DNA from: Pseudomonadota bacterium
Lineage (GTDB): Bacteria; Pseudomonadota; Alphaproteobacteria; Rhizobiales; Xanthobacteraceae
Assembly: GCA_023449855.1 (NCBI GenBank)
Contig: JAEXHR010000083.1
Location: forward strand, 1-18,200
DNA length: 18,200 nucleotides
Reading direction: 5' to 3'
The notes below the pieces were generated by a model. That model saw only the letters and a program-made list of their open reading frames with translations. It had not been told where the DNA came from and did no database searches. Shown piece after piece: positions 1-7,874 of this stretch (within the stretch, counting starts at the first letter, position 1; each line of letters begins with the position of its first letter). The position numbers and the translations under genes were made by a program.

Positions 1-109
1 GCTGGGCGATGACGACGACGACGATTCGACCTTCATCGCCGACGAAGAGGAAGGCGATGACGACGTGACCGACATCATCGGCGATCATTCGAACGATGAA
101 GAAGGTTAA
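1..109 (+). CDS. C-terminal end of an acidic protein (possibly TIGR02300/FYDLN-acid family)
   Basis: Only the last 35 codons are present, read in the frame starting at base 2 and ending at TAA 107-109; the start lies left of the window. The tail is extremely acidic: a run of six Asp, then Glu/Asp clusters, ending in SNDEEG. A very acidic C-terminus just upstream of tRNA-Ala resembles the TIGR02300 (FYDLN acid) proteins of rhizobia, whose role is unknown. The diagnostic N-terminal motif cannot be seen, so the family is an inference; that this is a coding tail is fairly safe. Confidence 0.55.
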   Translation, partial: LGDDDDDDSTFIADEEEGDDDVTDIIGDHSNDEEG

Positions 110-214
110 GTGACAAGAACCTGACAAGAATTTATCTTGGGGTCTTGTGATCTTCCCGAACATGTGGTTTGGGATTGCCGCGCGACGATGACGACCCAGT
201 CCGTCGCAGGCTTA

Positions 215-288
<74 letters not shown>

Positions 289-290
<2 letters not shown>

Positions 291-365
291 TCCTTCGCTC
301 GCTTCGCGAGCTTCGGCTCGGCGAGCCAATCTCCACACCATCGGACGCGAAGCGAGCGAAGGATG
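289..365 (+). repeat. 20-bp perfect inverted repeat with UUCG hairpin, directly after tRNA-Ala
   Basis: Bases 289-308 are the exact reverse complement of 346-365. Between them lies CGAGC-TTCG-GCTCG (307-320), a 5-bp stem with a UUCG tetraloop, and an alternative GGCTC/GAGCC hairpin at 315-327. A further hairpin, CCGCT..GCCC gca GGGC..AGCGG, sits at 368-394. No T-tract follows, so this is not a canonical intrinsic terminator, although it could protect or process the tRNA 3' end. I see no gene between 291 and 492. Confidence 0.75.
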
Positions 366-492
366 TCCCGCTGAAGCCCGCAGGGCGCAAGCGGACCTCG
401 GCGGTTCTTGCTCTGATAATTTCCAAGCTCACATCCATCGGCTAAGCTCCATCTACAATCGATGTTCTTCTCGCGCCTGTGGGGGCACGCTG

Positions 493-729
493 ATGAAGTA
501 CGTCTACATTCTCGAAAGCCTCGATCTCGAACGCCATTACGTCGGCATCGCTGACGACCTGCGCGCTCGCCTCGGCAAGCACAATGCCGGTGAAGTGCCG
601 CACACGTCGAAATACCGGCCATGGCGAATCAAAACTTACGTCGCTTTCGACGACCCCGGACGAGCATTCGCATTCGAGCGCTATTTGAAATCCGGCTCCG
701 GCCGCGCCTTCGCCAGGAAGCGCCTCTAG
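493..729 (+). CDS. Small GIY-YIG nuclease-domain protein
   Basis: The protein has 78 residues, about a bare GIY-YIG domain (members are usually 80-100). Visible landmarks are the N-terminal strand YVYIL (residues 3-7), the YVG strand at about 16-18 that replaces the canonical GIY/YIG pair, the conserved Arg in DLRARL, and the helix with the metal-binding Glu in FERYLKSGSG. It belongs to the UPF0213/YhbQ-like group, with no extra DNA-binding domain. The ATG at 493 was chosen because the homologous domain starts there; the longer upstream frame reads through the tRNA. The SD is weak (GGGGGC). The biological role of these small proteins is not settled. Confidence 0.88.
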   Translation: MKYVYILESLDLERHYVGIADDLRARLGKHNAGEVPHTSKYRPWRIKTYVAFDDPGRAFAFERYLKSGSGRAFARKRL

Positions 730-733
730 CCGC

Positions 734-1192
734 CTATTCCCCCAGCGCCTTGTTCAGCCGGTCGCGCAGCGCCACGATTTCGTCTTTCATCGCCACCAGT
801 TCCTCCACCGTGCAGCCGGTGGCGCCCAGAATGCCTTGCGGCACGGCGCCAGCCTTGTCGCGCAGCGCCCTGCCTTGCGGGGTCAAAGCCACGATCACCT
901 GACGCTCGTCCTCCGCGCCGCGGGTGCGCTTGACGAGGCCGGCCGACTCCAGCCGCTTCAACAGCGGTGTCAGCGTGCCGGAATCGAGGAACAGCTTCTC
1001 GCCGATCTCCTTGACCGGGACATTGTCGCGCTCCCACAGCACCAGCATCGCCAGATATTGCGGATAAGTGAGTCCAAGCTTCTCCAGCAGCGGCTTGTAG
1101 ACGCGGTTGAAGGCGTGGCCTGCGGAATAGACCGCAAAGCAGATCTGGTTGTCGAGCTGCAGGAGGCCCGCAGGGGCCGGTTTCTTCGCCAT
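734..1192 (-). CDS. ohrR: OhrR, MarR-family organic-peroxide sensor/repressor
   Basis: A 152-residue MarR-type winged-helix repressor. The N-terminal LDNQICFAVYSA contains the peroxide-sensing Cys18, and a second Cys lies at 127, the arrangement of two-Cys OhrR proteins such as that of Xanthomonas. The wHTH and wing lie at about residues 55-105 (DSGTLTPLLKRLE, then GAEDERQV). In the family, oxidation of the reactive Cys by organic hydroperoxides releases the operator. The start at 1192 is favoured over 1198 or 1264 because GGAG lies 6 nt upstream of it. The gene is divergent from ohr across a shared palindrome, the expected circuit. It ends 4 bp from the convergent GIY-YIG gene. Confidence 0.93.
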   Translation of the reverse strand: MAKKPAPAGLLQLDNQICFAVYSAGHAFNRVYKPLLEKLGLTYPQYLAMLVLWERDNVPVKEIGEKLFLDSGTLTPLLKRLESAGLVKRTRGAEDERQVIVALTPQGRALRDKAGAVPQGILGATGCTVEELVAMKDEIVALRDRLNKALGE

Positions 1193-1287
1193 CGTCATCT
1201 CCGGGCTGCATCTGGCCATGGGACGCTCCCGCAGCCAAGCCTCTTCACGATCAGTTGAGCGCAATTTAATCGCGCGACCGTCTTTTT

Positions 1288-1318
1288 ATATTGCGCACAA
1301 TCTATTTGTGCGCAATAT
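1288..1318. promoter_or_regulatory. OhrR operator palindrome between ohrR and ohr
   Basis: Two perfect 13-bp arms (1288-1300 and 1306-1318, core TTGCGCACAA/TTGTGCGCAA) are separated by TCTAT. The site lies 95 bp from the ohrR start and 51 bp from the ohr start, so one dimer site could control both genes. MarR/OhrR proteins bind such AT-flanked palindromes. Assignment rests on symmetry and position. Confidence 0.85.
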
Positions 1319-1369
1319 TGATGACGTCAACAGACGACGCGCAAGCGCCACAGCCTGAAGGAGACCACC

Positions 1370-1795
1370 ATGTCCGTGAACGTTCTCTACAAGACCAGCG
1401 CCAAGGCTACCGGCGGCCGTGACGGCCGCGCCGTTACCACCGACGGCTCGCTCGATGTCAAACTCGTCACCCCGAAGGAACTCGGCGGCGCCGGCGGTGA
1501 GGGCAACAATCCCGAGCAACTGTTTGCCATGGGCTATTCGGCCTGTTTCATCGGCGCGATGAAGTTCGTGGGCTCACAGGGTGGCCCGAAGGTACCGGCT
1601 GACGTCTCCGTGACCGCGACGGTTGGTATCGGCCCGCGCTCCGCCGGCGGCTTCGGTCTCGATGTCGAGCTCGCCATCTCGCTGCCCGGCCTCGCCCGCG
1701 CCGACGCAGAAGCGCTGGTCGAGAAGGCGCACCAGATCTGCCCGTATTCGAATGCCACGCGCGGGAATATCGACGTGCGGTCGGTCATCGTGTGA
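1370..1795 (+). CDS. ohr: Organic hydroperoxide resistance protein (Ohr/OsmC family)
   Basis: A 141-residue protein, the family's normal length. Ohr is a thiol peroxidase that reduces organic and fatty-acid hydroperoxides in the cytoplasm, using lipoylated proteins as reductant. The catalytic pair is visible: peroxidatic Cys59 in GYSACF and resolving Cys124 in ICPYSNATRGN. The conserved Glu49 (NNPEQLF) and the Arg-containing GGRDGRA loop are also present. AAGGAG 5-10 nt upstream supports the ATG. A shared palindrome and the divergent ohrR indicate induction by organic peroxides. Confidence 0.96.
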   Translation: MSVNVLYKTSAKATGGRDGRAVTTDGSLDVKLVTPKELGGAGGEGNNPEQLFAMGYSACFIGAMKFVGSQGGPKVPADVSVTATVGIGPRSAGGFGLDVELAISLPGLARADAEALVEKAHQICPYSNATRGNIDVRSVIV

Positions 1796-1800
1796 GGAGC

Positions 1801-1909
1801 CGTAGGATGGGTTGAGCGCAGGCGCGTCAGCGCCGGAGCGAAAACCCATCGGCGGAATTTGCCGCATCGACGGGCAGCATGGGTTTCGCTTTGCTCAACC
1901 CATCCTACG
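1801..1909. repeat. Nested palindromic intergenic repeat (GTAGGATGGGTT type), ~109 bp
   Basis: The outer arms 1801-1817 and 1893-1909 are 17-bp perfect reverse complements. Inside, GCGAAAACCCAT (1838-1849) faces ATGGGTTTCGC (1879-1889), so each half can also fold on its own. A related half-copy occurs at 8752-8801. I associate this GGATGGGTT..AACCCATCC class with intergenic repeats of bradyrhizobia, from memory. No coding potential is seen. Confidence 0.8.
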
Positions 1910-1914
1910 AGAAC

Positions 1915-1940
1915 GGCCCGGCACCCGCGCCGGGCCTTTT
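1915..1940 (+). terminator. Intrinsic terminator downstream of ohr
   Basis: GGCCCGGC (1915-1922) pairs perfectly with GCCGGGCC (1929-1936) across a 6-nt loop and is followed by TTTT. It lies 120 nt after the ohr stop, beyond the repeat, and ends the ohr transcript before the CoA-transferase gene. Confidence 0.75.
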
Positions 1941-2085
1941 GCGTTTACCTTGCAAGCGTCACGCTCTCGCCATGGCGGCTGCGCGGATAACGCCATTGCC
2001 GCTTGCGCCGAAGCCCGATAGCTCTGACAGCCTTCACGATGCTCTCCGGCATAATAACAACGACACTAGAGAGAAGGCTGATTGA

Positions 2086-3294
2086 ATGAGCTTACCCGTA
2101 GCCCCCGGCGCCATTGCCGGACTGCGCGTGATCGATCTGTCGCGCGTGCTCGGTGGACCCTACTGCACGCAGATTCTGGGTGATCACGGCGCCGATATCG
2201 TCAAGGTCGAACCGCCCGCCGGCGACGAGACCCGCGACTGGGGCCCCCCGTTCCATGACGAGGATGCGGCCTATTTCGTCGGCGCCAACCGCAACAAGCG
2301 CTCCATCGGTCTCGACCTCGCTTCCGAGGGCGGCCGCGCGGTGCTGATGCGGATGCTCGAAGATGCCGATGTGATGATCGAGAACTTCAAGCCCGGCACG
2401 CTCGACAAATGGGGCATCGGCAACGAATTCCTGCGCGAGAAATTCCCGCAGCTGATCCATTGCCGCATCTCCGGCTTCGGCGCCGACGGCCCGCATGGCG
2501 GCCATCCCGGTTATGACGCCATCATCCAGTCGATGGTCGGCCTGATGGCCTCCACCGGCTCACAGGAGTCAGGCCCGACCCGCATCGGCGTTGCACTGGT
2601 GGATATGGCGACCGGTCTCTATGCCTGCGTCGGCATCCTGATGGCGCTGCAGGAGCGTGCGCGATCCGGCCTCGGCCAGTTCGTGGAAGCGACGCTGTAT
2701 GAGACCGGCCTTGCGATCATGCATCCGCATACGTCGAACTACTTCTACAATGGCGGCAAGCCTCCGGCCCTTACCGGCAACGAGCATCCGAATCTGGTGC
2801 CCTATGCCGTGTTCAAGGCGCGCGACGGCAACATCTTCATGGGCGTCGGCAATGACGGCACCTTCAGGAAGCTGTGCCGCGAACTCGGCAAACCGGATCT
2901 CGGCACCGATGAGCGCTTTGCACGCAACCGCGACCGCGTGGTGAATCGCGACGCCTTGCGCGCCGAGCTGGAAACGATCCTCGCCCAGCACGACTCGGCA
3001 CCGCTTTGCGAACGCCTGCTCGGCGCCGGCCTGCCCGCCGGCCCGGTGCAGTCCATCGACAAGGCGCTCGCCAATGCGCACACCAAGCATCGCGGCGATG
3101 TCATCGAGAAGGATTGGTACAAGGGCGTAGCCTCGCCGGTCCGTTTCGACCGCACCAAAGCGAGCCTGCGCCGGGTGCCGCCGAAGTTCAACGAGCACTT
3201 CAACGAGATTCTCACCGAATTCGGCTACTCGGCCGATGAGATCAAGGACCTCGTTGCCAAGGGAACCGTGAGCGGCGCCGAGCGCAAGCGCTGA
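2086..3294 (+). CDS. Class III CoA-transferase (CaiB/BaiF family)
   Basis: A 402-residue protein, full family length. Class III CoA-transferases move CoA between organic acids through an aspartyl-CoA thioester. The N-terminal LRVIDLSRVLGGPYCTQILG, the KVEPPAGDETR segment, NRNKRSIGLDL, and the catalytic Asp173 in ALVDMATGLYA are visible. The C-terminal third holds GLPAGPVQSIDKAL and the usual HPHT-type small domain. Start ATG 2086 follows GAGAAGG. It has no partner enzyme alongside: ohr lies upstream behind a terminator, and a terminator follows. The acyl substrate cannot be read from the sequence (carnitine, formyl, succinyl and other donors are all known in the family). Confidence 0.92.
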   Translation: MSLPVAPGAIAGLRVIDLSRVLGGPYCTQILGDHGADIVKVEPPAGDETRDWGPPFHDEDAAYFVGANRNKRSIGLDLASEGGRAVLMRMLEDADVMIENFKPGTLDKWGIGNEFLREKFPQLIHCRISGFGADGPHGGHPGYDAIIQSMVGLMASTGSQESGPTRIGVALVDMATGLYACVGILMALQERARSGLGQFVEATLYETGLAIMHPHTSNYFYNGGKPPALTGNEHPNLVPYAVFKARDGNIFMGVGNDGTFRKLCRELGKPDLGTDERFARNRDRVVNRDALRAELETILAQHDSAPLCERLLGAGLPAGPVQSIDKALANAHTKHRGDVIEKDWYKGVASPVRFDRTKASLRRVPPKFNEHFNEILTEFGYSADEIKDLVAKGTVSGAERKR

Positions 3295-3302
3295 CGATCT
3301 CG

Positions 3303-3332
3303 CGGGGCTGCGCGATTCGCAGCCCCGTTCTT
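3303..3332 (+). terminator. Intrinsic terminator after the CoA-transferase gene
   Basis: A perfect 10-bp stem CGGGGCTGCG/CGCAGCCCCG (3303-3312, 3318-3327) with loop CGATT is followed by TTCTT. It begins 8 nt after the stop codon. Confidence 0.85.
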
Positions 3333-3340
3333 CACCCCGT

Positions 3341-3415
3341 CAGGGCGAAGCAATCCAGTTCTTTCTTCGTATGGCTCTGGATTGCTTCGTCGCTTCGCTC
3401 CTCGCAATAACGATG
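3341..3415. repeat. REP-like palindrome (GAAGCAATCCAG class), first copy
   Basis: The 13-bp perfect arms CGAAGCAATCCAG (3346-3358) and CTGGATTGCTTCG (3377-3389) are followed by CGCTTCGCTCCTCGCAATAACG. The same words occur in the element at 4865-4976, so the two are copies of one family. It sits between the CoA-transferase terminator and ugpB. Confidence 0.8.
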
Positions 3416-3545
3416 GGGTAGACTTTTTGCGGCTTCCCATTGCCGCCATTTCCCGCCTAGCATCTGCCCTGCCAAAATGTCGCAGGCACGTCATCCGGCG
3501 CAGCTGTGTTGCGTTGAGACGATGACGGCACCCGGGAGAAACTGA

Positions 3546-4859
3546 ATGAACCGCCCGCATATCGCGCTTGCCACCCTGTTCGCGTCCTCGCTGGCGCTTG
3601 CTGCGCCCGCACAGGCTGTGACCGAAATCCAGTGGTGGCACGCGATGACGGGAGGCAACAACGACATCGTCAACAAGCTCGCCGCCGACTTCAATGCGTC
3701 GCAGGGCGACTACAAGGTGGTCCCGACCTTCAAGGGCGCCTATCCCGACACGATGAATGCCGGCATCGCCGCATTCCGCGCCGGCACCGCGCCACATATC
3801 CTTCAGGTCTTCGAAGTCGGCACGGCGACCATGATGAGCGCCAAGGGCGCTGTCAAACCAGTCTATCAATTGATGAAGGATGCCGGCGAGCCGTTCGATC
3901 CCAACGCCTATCTGCCGGCCATCACCGGTTATTATTCGACATCGAAGGGCGAGATGCTGTCATTTCCCTTCAACTCGTCATCGATGGTGATGTGGGTCAA
4001 TCTGGACGCGCTGAAGAAGGCCAACATCGCGGAGATCCCGAAGACCTGGCCGCAGGTGTTCGAGGACGCGAAGAAACTAAAGGCAGCCGGCTATACGACT
4101 TGCGGCTTCTCCAATGCCTGGGCGACCTGGGCCCATATCGAGCAATTCTCCGCCTGGCATAACGTGCCGATCGGCAGCAAGGCGAATGGCCTCGACGGTT
4201 TCGACACCGTGCTGCAATTCAACACGCCGCTGCACGTGAAGCATCTGCAGACGCTCACCGAACTGGTGAAGGACAAGACCTACGACTATTCCGGCCGCGC
4301 CAATGCCAGCGAGGCCCGCTTCGGCTCCGGCGAATGCCCGCTGTTCCTGACCTCGTCGGGCTATTACGCGACGGCCAAAAGCACGGCGAAATTTGCCTTC
4401 ACCTCGGCGCCGATGCCTTACTACCCGGAGGCCAAGGGCGCGCCGCAGAATTCGATCATCGGCGGCGCCTCGCTCTGGGTGATGGGTGGCAAGAAGCCGG
4501 AGGAATACAAGGGCGTCGCAAAGTTCTTCGCATTCCTCTCCGACACCGACCGGCAGGCGAAGCTGCATCAGGAATCCGGTTATCTGCCGATCACCAAGGC
4601 CGCCTATGAGAAAACCAAGGCGTCGGGATTCTACGACAAGAACCCAACGCTACAGACGCCGCTGAAAGAGCTTACCAACAAGGAGTCCACCGAAAATTCG
4701 CGCGGATTACGGTTCGGCAACATGGTACAGCTCCGCGATATCTGGTCGGAAGAAATCGAGGCGGCGCTCGGCGGACAGAAGACCGCGCAGCAGGCGCTGG
4801 ATGCGGCGGTCACCCGCGGCAATGCGATGCTGCGGACGTTCGAGAAGGCGGTGAAGTGA
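3546..4859 (+). CDS. ugpB: Periplasmic binding protein of a sn-glycerol-3-phosphate ABC importer
   Basis: A 437-residue protein; E. coli UgpB has 438. A Sec signal peptide spans residues 1-24 (MNRPH.., hydrophobic core, AQA cleavage before VTEIQWWHAM). Many blocks recall E. coli UgpB: GIAAFRAGTAPHILQVFEVGTAT, SFPFNSSS, QFSAWHNVP, NSIIGGASLWVMGGKK, SGYLPITKAAYE and SRGLRFGNMVQLRDI. It captures sn-glycerol-3-phosphate or its diesters in the periplasm and delivers them to UgpAE. The ATG at 3546 follows GGGAG by 8 nt. It heads the ugpBAEC operon. A phosphate-starvation (PhoB) promoter would be expected, but only a poor Pho-box-like match at 3477-3494 is seen. The 144-nt gap to ugpA holds a stable hairpin repeat. 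Confidence 0.95.
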   Translation: MNRPHIALATLFASSLALAAPAQAVTEIQWWHAMTGGNNDIVNKLAADFNASQGDYKVVPTFKGAYPDTMNAGIAAFRAGTAPHILQVFEVGTATMMSAKGAVKPVYQLMKDAGEPFDPNAYLPAITGYYSTSKGEMLSFPFNSSSMVMWVNLDALKKANIAEIPKTWPQVFEDAKKLKAAGYTTCGFSNAWATWAHIEQFSAWHNVPIGSKANGLDGFDTVLQFNTPLHVKHLQTLTELVKDKTYDYSGRANASEARFGSGECPLFLTSSGYYATAKSTAKFAFTSAPMPYYPEAKGAPQNSIIGGASLWVMGGKKPEEYKGVAKFFAFLSDTDRQAKLHQESGYLPITKAAYEKTKASGFYDKNPTLQTPLKELTNKESTENSRGLRFGNMVQLRDIWSEEIEAALGGQKTAQQALDAAVTRGNAMLRTFEKAVK

Positions 4860-4864
4860 TACGC

Positions 4865-4976
4865 CGTCATTGCGAGCGCAGCGAAGCAATCCAGTCCGTC
4901 GAAGAAGCAAGACTGGAATGCTTCGCCGCTTCGCTAGGGGGAAAGCCGAAGGCTTTTCCCTGACCTCGCAATGACG
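4865..4976. repeat. REP-like element inside the ugp operon, with strong internal hairpin
   Basis: Terminal 12-bp perfect arms CGTCATTGCGAG (4865-4876) and CTCGCAATGACG (4965-4976) enclose the shared GCGAAGCAATCCAG word and a second palindromic half. At 4938-4960 a 10-bp stem (GGGGAAAGCC with GGCTTTTCCC, one G-T pair) closes on a GAA triloop. No U-tract follows, so read-through into ugpA is expected. Such structures between a binding-protein gene and permease genes can protect the upstream mRNA, as the REP between malE and malF does in E. coli. Confidence 0.88.
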
Positions 4977-5003
4977 TGTTGAGACCGGGGCACGACGAAC
5001 CAC

Positions 5004-5885
5004 ATGGAAAAATCCGCAATCTTCGGCAACAAGGCGCTGCCTTATGCGCTTCTGTTGCCGCAACTCGTCATCACACTGGTGTTCTTCTATTGGCCGGCGA
5101 GCCAGGCCGTGTGGCAGTCCTTCCTGCGGGAGGATGCATTCGGTCTGAATTCCGAATTCGTCGGGCTGGAAAACTATCAAGCGCTATTCGCGCAGCCGGA
5201 ATACTATAGGGCGATGGCGACGACGCTGGTGTTCTCGCTGCTGGTCGCGGCATTGTCGCTTGCGATCGCGCTGCTGTTCGCGACGCAGGCGGACAAGAAC
5301 CTGAAAGCTGCGCCGGTCTTCAAGGTAATGATGATCTGGCCTTATGCCGTCGCCCCCGCGGTGGCCGGCGTGCTCTGGTTGTTCATGTTTCATCCGACGC
5401 TCGGCACGCTGGCCCGCCCGATGCGCATCGTCGGCTTCAACTGGAATCCGTTGCTCAACGGCAATCACGCGATGGCGCTGATCGTCATGGCTGCCGTGTG
5501 GAAACAGATCGCCTATAATTTCCTGTTTTTTCTCGCCGGCCTGCAGTCGATTCCGCGCAGCGTGCTGGAGGCCGGAGCCATCGACGGCGCCGGGCCGTTG
5601 CGGCGCTTCTGGACCATCACCTTCCCGCTGCTGTCGCCGACCACCTTCTTCCTGCTGGTCGTGAACGTCGTCTACGTCTTCTTCGATACTTTCGGCATCA
5701 TCGATGCCGTCACCGGCGGAGGCCCTGCGGGATCGACCACCACCATGGTCTACAAGGTCTATGCCGACGGCCGGCTCGGCGGCGATCTCGGCGGCTCTGC
5801 GGCACAGTCGGTCGTGCTGATGGCCATCGTCATCGCACTGACTGCGATCCAGTTCCGTTATGTCGAACGCAAGGTGCAATACTGA
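5004..5885 (+). CDS. ugpA: sn-glycerol-3-phosphate ABC importer permease UgpA
   Basis: A 293-residue inner-membrane permease (E. coli UgpA has 295). Hydrophobic segments start at about residues 12, 70, 105, 150, 205 and 265, consistent with six membrane helices. The EAA loop that docks onto the ATPase reads EAGAIDGAGPLRRFWTITFP at about 188-207. It pairs with UgpE to form the membrane channel. The SD before ATG 5004 is poor and the gene lies 144 nt after ugpB, so its translation is not coupled to ugpB; the stop overlaps the next start by one base. Confidence 0.93.
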   Translation: MEKSAIFGNKALPYALLLPQLVITLVFFYWPASQAVWQSFLREDAFGLNSEFVGLENYQALFAQPEYYRAMATTLVFSLLVAALSLAIALLFATQADKNLKAAPVFKVMMIWPYAVAPAVAGVLWLFMFHPTLGTLARPMRIVGFNWNPLLNGNHAMALIVMAAVWKQIAYNFLFFLAGLQSIPRSVLEAGAIDGAGPLRRFWTITFPLLSPTTFFLLVVNVVYVFFDTFGIIDAVTGGGPAGSTTTMVYKVYADGRLGGDLGGSAAQSVVLMAIVIALTAIQFRYVERKVQY

Positions 5886-6733
5886 TGGTCGAGCACCGCC
5901 GCTGGAACGACATCGTCGCCTATACGATCCTGACGCTTGGCGTGCTGCTGGTCGTGTTCCCTGTGTATGTCGCACTGATCGCCTCGACCCATGACGCCGC
6001 GACCGTGGTCAATGGCAACATGCCGATGACGCCGGGCGGGCATGCGCTGGAAAACTACTATCGCGCGATCTTCGTCGGCGGATCGCGCGCCAGCCGCGAG
6101 CCGGTCGGGCACATGCTGATCAATTCCTTCGTCATGGCGACGGGAATTGCGCTCGGCAAGATCTTCATCTCGATCCTCTCTGCCTATGCGATCGTGTATT
6201 TCCGCTTTCCATTTCGTAAGACGGCGTTCTGGATCATCTTCATCACGCTGATGCTACCGGTCGAGGTGCGCATCTATCCGACCTACAAGGTGATTGCGGA
6301 CCTGAAGATGCTCGACAGCTATGGCGGACTGATCCTGCCGCTGATCGCCTCCGCCACCGGCACGCTGCTGTTCCGGCAGTTTTTCATGACGATTCCCGAC
6401 GAGTTGCTGGAGGCCTCCCGCATCGATGGCGCAGGCCCCTATCGCTTCTTCAAGGATACGCTGCTGCCGCTGTCGGTGACGACCATGGCGGCACTGTTCG
6501 TGATCCAGTTCATTTATGGGTGGAACCAGTATCTGTGGCCGCTGCTGATCACCACACAGGATTCGATGCAGACCATCGTCACCGGCATCAAGAAGATGCT
6601 GACCACGACGGACGAGCTTGCCGAATGGCAACTGGCCATGGCGACGGCCATTCTCGCGATGCTGCCACCGGTGGCGGTCGTCATCTTCATGCAGCGGCTG
6701 TTCGTGCGCGGCCTGGTCGAGACGGAGAAATAG
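5885..6733 (+). CDS. ugpE: sn-glycerol-3-phosphate ABC importer permease UgpE
   Basis: A 282-residue MalG-type permease (E. coli UgpE has 281) with about six hydrophobic segments, beginning with YTILTLGVLLVVFPVYVALI near residue 14. The EAA motif reads EASRIDGAGPYRFFKDTLLP at about 176-195. Its ATG shares the last A of the ugpA stop (TGATG), so the two permeases are translationally coupled and probably made in equal amounts. The ugpC start follows 3 nt after its stop. Confidence 0.94.
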   Translation: MVEHRRWNDIVAYTILTLGVLLVVFPVYVALIASTHDAATVVNGNMPMTPGGHALENYYRAIFVGGSRASREPVGHMLINSFVMATGIALGKIFISILSAYAIVYFRFPFRKTAFWIIFITLMLPVEVRIYPTYKVIADLKMLDSYGGLILPLIASATGTLLFRQFFMTIPDELLEASRIDGAGPYRFFKDTLLPLSVTTMAALFVIQFIYGWNQYLWPLLITTQDSMQTIVTGIKKMLTTTDELAEWQLAMATAILAMLPPVAVVIFMQRLFVRGLVETEK

Positions 6734-6736
6734 GCG

Positions 6737-7816
6737 ATGGCCAGCGTGACGCTGCGCGACGTGCGCAAGATCTATCCCGGCGGTTTCGAGGCCATCAAGG
6801 GCATCGACTTCGCCATCCCGGACGGCCAGTTCTGCGTGCTGGTCGGCCCCTCCGGCTGCGGCAAGTCCACACTGCTGCGCATGGTGGCAGGGCTGGAGAC
6901 CGTGACGGCCGGCGAGGTGGATATCGGCGGGCGCGTCGTCAACCGGATCGAGCCGGCAGACCGCGACATCGCCATGGTGTTCCAGAATTACGCGCTCTAT
7001 CCGCATATGAGCGTCTACAACAACATGGCCTATGGCCTGCGCAATCGCGGCATGGCGAAGGACGACATCGACAAGCGTGTGCGCGAGGCCGCACAGACGC
7101 TCGAACTCTCGACCATGCTCGACCGCAAGCCGCGCCAACTTTCCGGCGGCCAGCGCCAGCGCGTCGCCATGGGGCGCGCCATCGTGCGACAGCCGAAGGC
7201 GTTCCTGTTCGACGAGCCGCTGTCGAATCTGGATGCCAAGCTGCGCGTCGCCATGCGGGTCGAAATCCGCAAGCTGCAGCGCCGCCTCAAGACGACGTCG
7301 ATCTATGTGACGCATGACCAGCTCGAGGCGATGACGCTGGCGGACATCCTGGTCGTCATGGACGGCGGCATGGTGGAGCAGATCGGCAGCCCCCTCGACA
7401 TCTACAGCAAGCCGAAGACGACCTTTGTCGCCTCCTTCATCGGCGCACCGCCGATGAATCTGATCCGGCTCCGGGACGATACCCTCAGCACCAGCGTCGC
7501 GGGCACCGGGGCGGGCATTCTCGGCGTCCGACCCGAGGACCTCGTGCTTGCCGATACCGCGCCAGACGGCGGTATCACGCTCGATCTGACGGTAGATACC
7601 ATCGAGCGCGTCGGCGCGGAGACCTATGTCTATGGCAGCCGCGCCAGCCGCGAGACGGCCGTGAGCACCACGCCCGGAGAGCTGCCCGAGGGCCAGGTGA
7701 TCGTCCGCATCCCCGGACTGGAGGCGCCCGCGATCGGTGCCCGCATCCGCGCCGTGGCCCCCCGCGGCAAACTGCACCTGTTCTCCGCCGACGGCCGGAC
7801 GCGGATCGAAAACTGA
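6737..7816 (+). CDS. ugpC: sn-glycerol-3-phosphate ABC importer ATPase UgpC
   Basis: A 359-residue MalK/UgpC-type ATPase (E. coli UgpC has 356). All motifs are intact: Walker A GPSGCGKST (37-45), Q-loop in VFQNYALYP, signature LSGGQ (135-139), Walker B AFLFDE (155-160) and switch His193 in VTHDQLEAMT. The C-terminal ~120 residues form the regulatory/TOBE region (GVRPEDLVLA, then APRGKLHLFSADG). It hydrolyses ATP at the cytoplasmic face of UgpAE. GGAG 9-12 nt upstream of the ATG lies inside the end of ugpE. Confidence 0.95.
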   Translation: MASVTLRDVRKIYPGGFEAIKGIDFAIPDGQFCVLVGPSGCGKSTLLRMVAGLETVTAGEVDIGGRVVNRIEPADRDIAMVFQNYALYPHMSVYNNMAYGLRNRGMAKDDIDKRVREAAQTLELSTMLDRKPRQLSGGQRQRVAMGRAIVRQPKAFLFDEPLSNLDAKLRVAMRVEIRKLQRRLKTTSIYVTHDQLEAMTLADILVVMDGGMVEQIGSPLDIYSKPKTTFVASFIGAPPMNLIRLRDDTLSTSVAGTGAGILGVRPEDLVLADTAPDGGITLDLTVDTIERVGAETYVYGSRASRETAVSTTPGELPEGQVIVRIPGLEAPAIGARIRAVAPRGKLHLFSADGRTRIEN

Positions 7817-7874
7817 TCCAGCTCAAGGTGTTGGCAATATTTACCGTGCAATCCGCAGGTGCTTGAACGACACC

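Noticed and set aside
3477..3494. Pho-box-like 7-4-7 repeat before ugpB
   Set aside because: Only 9 of 14 consensus positions match (4/7 and 5/7), which is too weak to call, although PhoB control of ugp would be biologically sensible.
6254..7777. 507-codon minus-strand frame opposite ugpE/ugpC
   Set aside because: It lies fully antisense to two strongly conserved transporter genes; its His/Gln/Arg-rich composition is typical of a shadow frame.
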